A stretch of DNA of 64,000 nucleotides from Anisodus tanguticus (Eukaryota; Streptophyta; Magnoliopsida; Solanales; Solanaceae): the NCBI GenBank assembly GCA_034509755.1, contig CM067543.1, positions 53,066,653 through 53,130,652 on the forward strand, given 5' to 3'. This document shows, piece by piece, positions 60,380-64,000 of the stretch. The position numbers were made by a program, and so were the translations under genes. Below the pieces are notes generated by a model. The model did not search any database. It was not told the DNA's origin and was given only the letters and a program-made list of their open reading frames with translations. The stretch's first letter is position 1, and each line of letters begins with the position of its first letter.

Positions 60380-60900
60380 AGAGCTCGTTTGGTAGGAGGT
60401 CTTAGACAAAATAACCATAGTATTATATGTGTTATTATTTTATACCATGTTTGGTTGATATTTTGGGGCATGTATAACTAATACATGAATTATTTAATAC
60501 ACCAAATGGTGTATTATCTTATACCACCACCACCTAGGGATAGTTTATCCATGGATCTTATACATGGATAAAAAGCTAAAACGACAAAAGTAGCCTTGTA
60601 TTGTTCCAAGAAACCTATAAAGGACAAGCATCCAAGGGCATAATTGTAACAAATTATTTTTAAGTTTTAAAACTAAATAAATATTCAAATGGTATCTTTT
60701 GTGTCCAATTTTAGTGCAATGAACCAAACACCCAATAAAAAACAATCCATATATTACTAATCCCTACATTACTAATTCCTGCATTACTAATCCATATATT
60801 ACTAATTCATACATTACTAATTCCTGCATTACTAATCCATATATTACTAATTCATGCATTACTAATCCATGTATAACTTGATTTAAAAATCTCTCTTTAT
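60380..60900. repeat. Second Tourist-related element with ATTACTAATCC repeats
   Basis: Begins with CTCGTTTGGTAGG. From 60750 to 60875 the units ATTACTAATYCATRYATTAC repeat about eight times. The outer ends are unclear. Confidence 0.5.
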
Positions 60901-61518
60901 TTATAAAATTCTGAGCCTAATCAAACTAAGATAGACACTTAAATTGAGACGGAGAAAGTAACAATTTTCAAGTGAAAGTGTGTTCTGAACAAACAACATA
61001 AGTTAAAAGTTTGTTCACTGAAAACATCAAACTATGCAAACATAGATTAACTTAAGCCAAACAATATAATTTGTAAATGTGATGTCGTAGCTAGATAGAT
61101 GCATGAAACATGAGCTCATGATATATAATTGCATGAAATAAAAACTATTAGGTCAGCAGTAAATATTTTACCAAAATTTTGTAAGCTTAATAAACAGAAT
61201 AATTAATGAAAAATATCTTATTTTGAGGTTATTATGGATAGGGTCTTCATTCTCTTGAGTTCATGTTAAAAGTATTGTAGTCTCCAAATTTTATAATTTT
61301 AACGCAATTTCATTGGCTTTTTTATAGATAGGAAACTTGAATATGTCACCTAAAGCAAAAGTGGTATTAGTATAATTTGATATGACTTTTTAATGTTTCC
61401 GTGATAGAAAAATTCACATAAAATATTAATTAAGATAATACGTATCATAAACATTATGTAACAGTTTTTAATTAAATCACACTAATACCAACAAAATATT
61501 TGGAAAAATGTCCTCACA

Positions 61519-61720
61519 CACTACAAGAAGAAAGACATTTGCCAACAACATTTTTGTTGTTAAATGTTGGATGTTGTTGTTAAAAGTATTTTTCGCAACA
61601 ACAAAAGTTATTGCATGCCGTTGCAATAATCTCTGATGCAAAAAGTTTTCACAACAAGAAGTTGTTTTTTGTTGTTATTTACGTTTATATTGTTGCTAAA
61701 ATTTTGTTGCCAATTTTATA
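61519..61720. mobile_element. CACTA-type element, left end
   Basis: CACTACAAGAAGAAAGACAT is a typical CACTA (En/Spm) terminus, followed by TTGTTGTTA / CAACAACA subterminal repeats. The other end was not found before the LINE; the right limit is a guess. Confidence 0.55.
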
Positions 61721-62149
61721 CTTTAGTGACATTTCACCAAGAAAATGTTTGGCCATAACCGCACAAAATCTTCTTACATTTCACCATCCCTCCCTCCCAC
61801 TCCATCTCCTGTTCAATGCTTTCCCAACATCACTTTGTTCCCTTTCATTCAGTGTCGATGCTTCGCCAGTGACTTTAATTTGCTGAAGACGAAACAGAGC
61901 AAATAGACGAACAACCAGAAGGATAAGATAATTAAAATAGATAAGGCTTTAAAAAGCCAACAGTTGAACTGTTTTTAAAAGGCAACGGTTGAAATAAGGT
62001 TATATTCATTATTAATTCGAAGCGTTTGAAGACACAACTCTTCAGAATATTTTTTTTCTTTTATATTATATTTAAATTTAATAGTATAGAGAATAAGTAG
62101 GATATTTAGATTATTTAGAAGGATATTTTGATAATTTAACTTTCAAGTT

Positions 62150-64000
62150 AGGGAGTTCATGCTTTTAATATAATGTAGATTAAAAGGACTCTTGGCAAAT
62201 ACTAAACCTAATGTAAGGAGGATGGTGAAATCCTGGATCATGGGATTAATTCCTCTAGTCATGTCAGCATTATGCCTGAAGGGGGTGCCTCAGATATTCC
62301 TCTAACTCTTGAAGATTCTCAGAAGGAAGAGGTTTTGATAGAGGGGAACATGCATGCAACATCTACTCTTCAAGATACTGATATGCATAGAATTGATAAG
62401 GAAGGTGACGAGATTGCAGTTATTTCTGTTGCAGAAGTAGTCAGACCTGAGGTAATTCAACATGATACTACTGAGAATTTGAAATTTGATGATGCTGAGG
62501 TGATTGTTCATGATGATACTGAGAAGTTGATGGCAAGTCCTGCAGCTTCTTCAGCTAAGGAGAGGCCAGTTTCTGCAGTAAAGGATACTAAGATCCATAC
62601 TGAGGTAGAGGATGTTGGAAGCTCACCTGCTGAGGTACTTGCAAAGTCTATAGATGATGCTAGTCCTAGAAAATCAGGTTGTGATGTAAGAATTGAAGAT
62701 TCTCAGTCTGAGGATATTGCAAGGGATGTAGATGAGCATACTGAGGATATATCAATGAGAAGTGATGCAAGCAGAGAAATTTCTCATTCTGAGGATCAAG
62801 TCTTGGAGGAGAACTGTCAACAAGTTAATCAGTCCATTCAGGAGTTTCAGCATGGTAGTGCAGATAATGGTGCGGTTCTTACTCAAATTATGACTGCTCT
62901 TGCTATTGTGACAGATATCAATGGTAACAACATTTCCAACATTAAGAAGAACTCCCCTAATAAAGTTCTTCATGATGTGGTTTCATGTAATGTGGATGTT
63001 GTAGAAGAGGAGAAGAAAAATATTGTAATGGAGGAGGATAAAGAAGAACAGGTGAATGTAATTGTTGAGAAGGTCTTTAAATATGCAGGTGTTTCACCTA
63101 AAGGGATGTCTAGCAACAAAGGGTAGAAGAAGGTGAACAAAAATGGTCCAGTAGAGAAACAACAATCTACTAGGGTGTTACCAAAGAGGGCGGCTATCAA
63201 ACCTTCCTTTAAATGATGATGAAGTCATTTATATGGAACATCAGATCAGTGAAGACACAAAAAGCCTTTCATAGGCTCCAAATATTACATAGGCACCATA
63301 GATTCTTTTTGATAGCCCTGATGGAACCATTTCAGCAGGCTAGACATACACATAAATACAGGAGAAGACGATCGGGCATGGCTGTTGCAAATTGTAACTG
63401 TAATGGCAAGATTTGGTATTTTGTAAATGACAATATTGATATGGAAGTGATATCAGATACTACTCAACAAGTTACACTAAGTTGTTTTTTCAGGAATTGG
63501 ATAAAACCTTATTCACAACTCTAGTATATGCCAAATGTGATGAATTTGAAAGACTAGATTTGTGGGACAGTATGCATCAACTATCAAACAACATAACAGA
63601 TGCATGGATGATTGGGGGAGACTTTAATATGGTGATGAATGAATAGGAGAAGATAGGAGGCTTTCCTATACAGCCTCAAGATGTAGAAGATTTTGTTTTC
63701 TGTGTAAATTCTTGTGAACTGGAGGAAATTAATTTCAAAGGCAGCCCATTTGCATGGTGGAATGGGAGAGCTGCAGAAGACTGCATTTTTGAAATATTGG
63801 ATAGGATGTTGGTTAATTCTTCTCTGCAGAACTGGTTTGGCAATATAGAAGTGGAACATTTGGCAAGGACATGTTCTGATCATGACCCTCTTCTATGTTG
63901 ATATGGGGAAACATCACGAAACCAACATAAGCCCTTTAAGTTCCTTAAGTTTTGGGTGGAGCATGATACTTTTCTAGACACAGTGAGGCAAAATTGGTCA
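62150..64000 (+). mobile_element. L1 LINE, 5'-truncated, ORF1 tail and ORF2 endonuclease, runs off the window
   Basis: 62272-63126 is a long acidic, low-complexity open frame (MPEGGASDIPLTLEDS start) that I read as the C-terminal part of ORF1 because ORF2 follows at once. ORF2 from 63216 encodes MKSFIWNIRSVKTQKAF, then after a frameshift near 63490 the endonuclease blocks WMIGGDFNMV and SDHDPLL of the APE type. A TAG stop lies in the NE..EKIGG block near 63643 and another after DPLLC. Reverse transcriptase would lie beyond 64000. Inactive copy. The ORF1 call could be wrong if the acidic frame belongs to a host gene. Confidence 0.75.

Noticed and set aside
1..64000. CRISPR arrays, operons, bacterial promoters, phage genes
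   Set aside because: The sequence is plant nuclear DNA with introns; none of these is expected and no regularly spaced repeats of that type were seen.

Overview
This is plant nuclear DNA, AT-rich and full of transposons, from a species of the nightshade family (Solanaceae). I infer the family from SINEs of the Solanaceae type and from a glutamate-1-semialdehyde aminomutase that closely resembles the tobacco enzyme as I remember it. No database search was run. All genes have introns. I built the exon joins by hand from splice sites and reading frame, and all four add up to whole codons.

Four host genes are present. (1) LNK1-like clock and light co-activator, minus strand, coding span 2729-20329: 7 coding exons, 643 codons plus stop. 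Its first coding exon has only 21 bases and is separated from exon 2 by a 10.7-kb intron packed with nested transposons. (2) CD2BP2/U5-52K-like spliceosomal protein, minus strand, 23157-29290: 10 exons, 389 aa, ending in a tyrosine-rich OCRE-like tail where the animal protein has a GYF domain. (3) DIM1/U5-15K (YLS8), plus strand, 46406-50558: 2 exons, 142 aa. (4) Glutamate-1-semialdehyde 2,1-aminomutase (GSA), plus strand, 54952-59078: 3 exons, 468 aa, plastid tetrapyrrole synthesis.

Layout. 1-2.7 kb holds SINE and hAT debris. 2.7-21.6 kb is LNK1 and its G-box promoter. 23.1-29.3 kb is the CD2BP2-like gene. 29.3-46.4 kb is gene-poor: a Ty3-gypsy integrase fragment, a short LTR element hit by a long solo LTR that itself holds a hAT-like element, a probable mitochondrial insertion split by a second solo LTR, an RTE LINE remnant and several MITEs. 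46.4-50.6 kb is DIM1, whose single intron carries CACTA, hAT, LINE-tail and solo-LTR insertions. 50.6-54.9 kb has LINE tails, a Stowaway-like MITE and a duplicated gene fragment. 54.9-59.1 kb is GSA. 59.1-64 kb has MITEs, a CACTA end and a broken L1 LINE that runs off the window.

How the genes relate: CD2BP2 and DIM1 proteins are known to bind each other in human U5 and tri-snRNP, so their genes lying about 17 kb apart is notable. LNK1 (light and clock output) and GSA (chlorophyll precursor synthesis) are both light-linked, but nothing in the sequence shows co-regulation. Many transposon boundaries are supported by exact target-site duplications read from the sequence.
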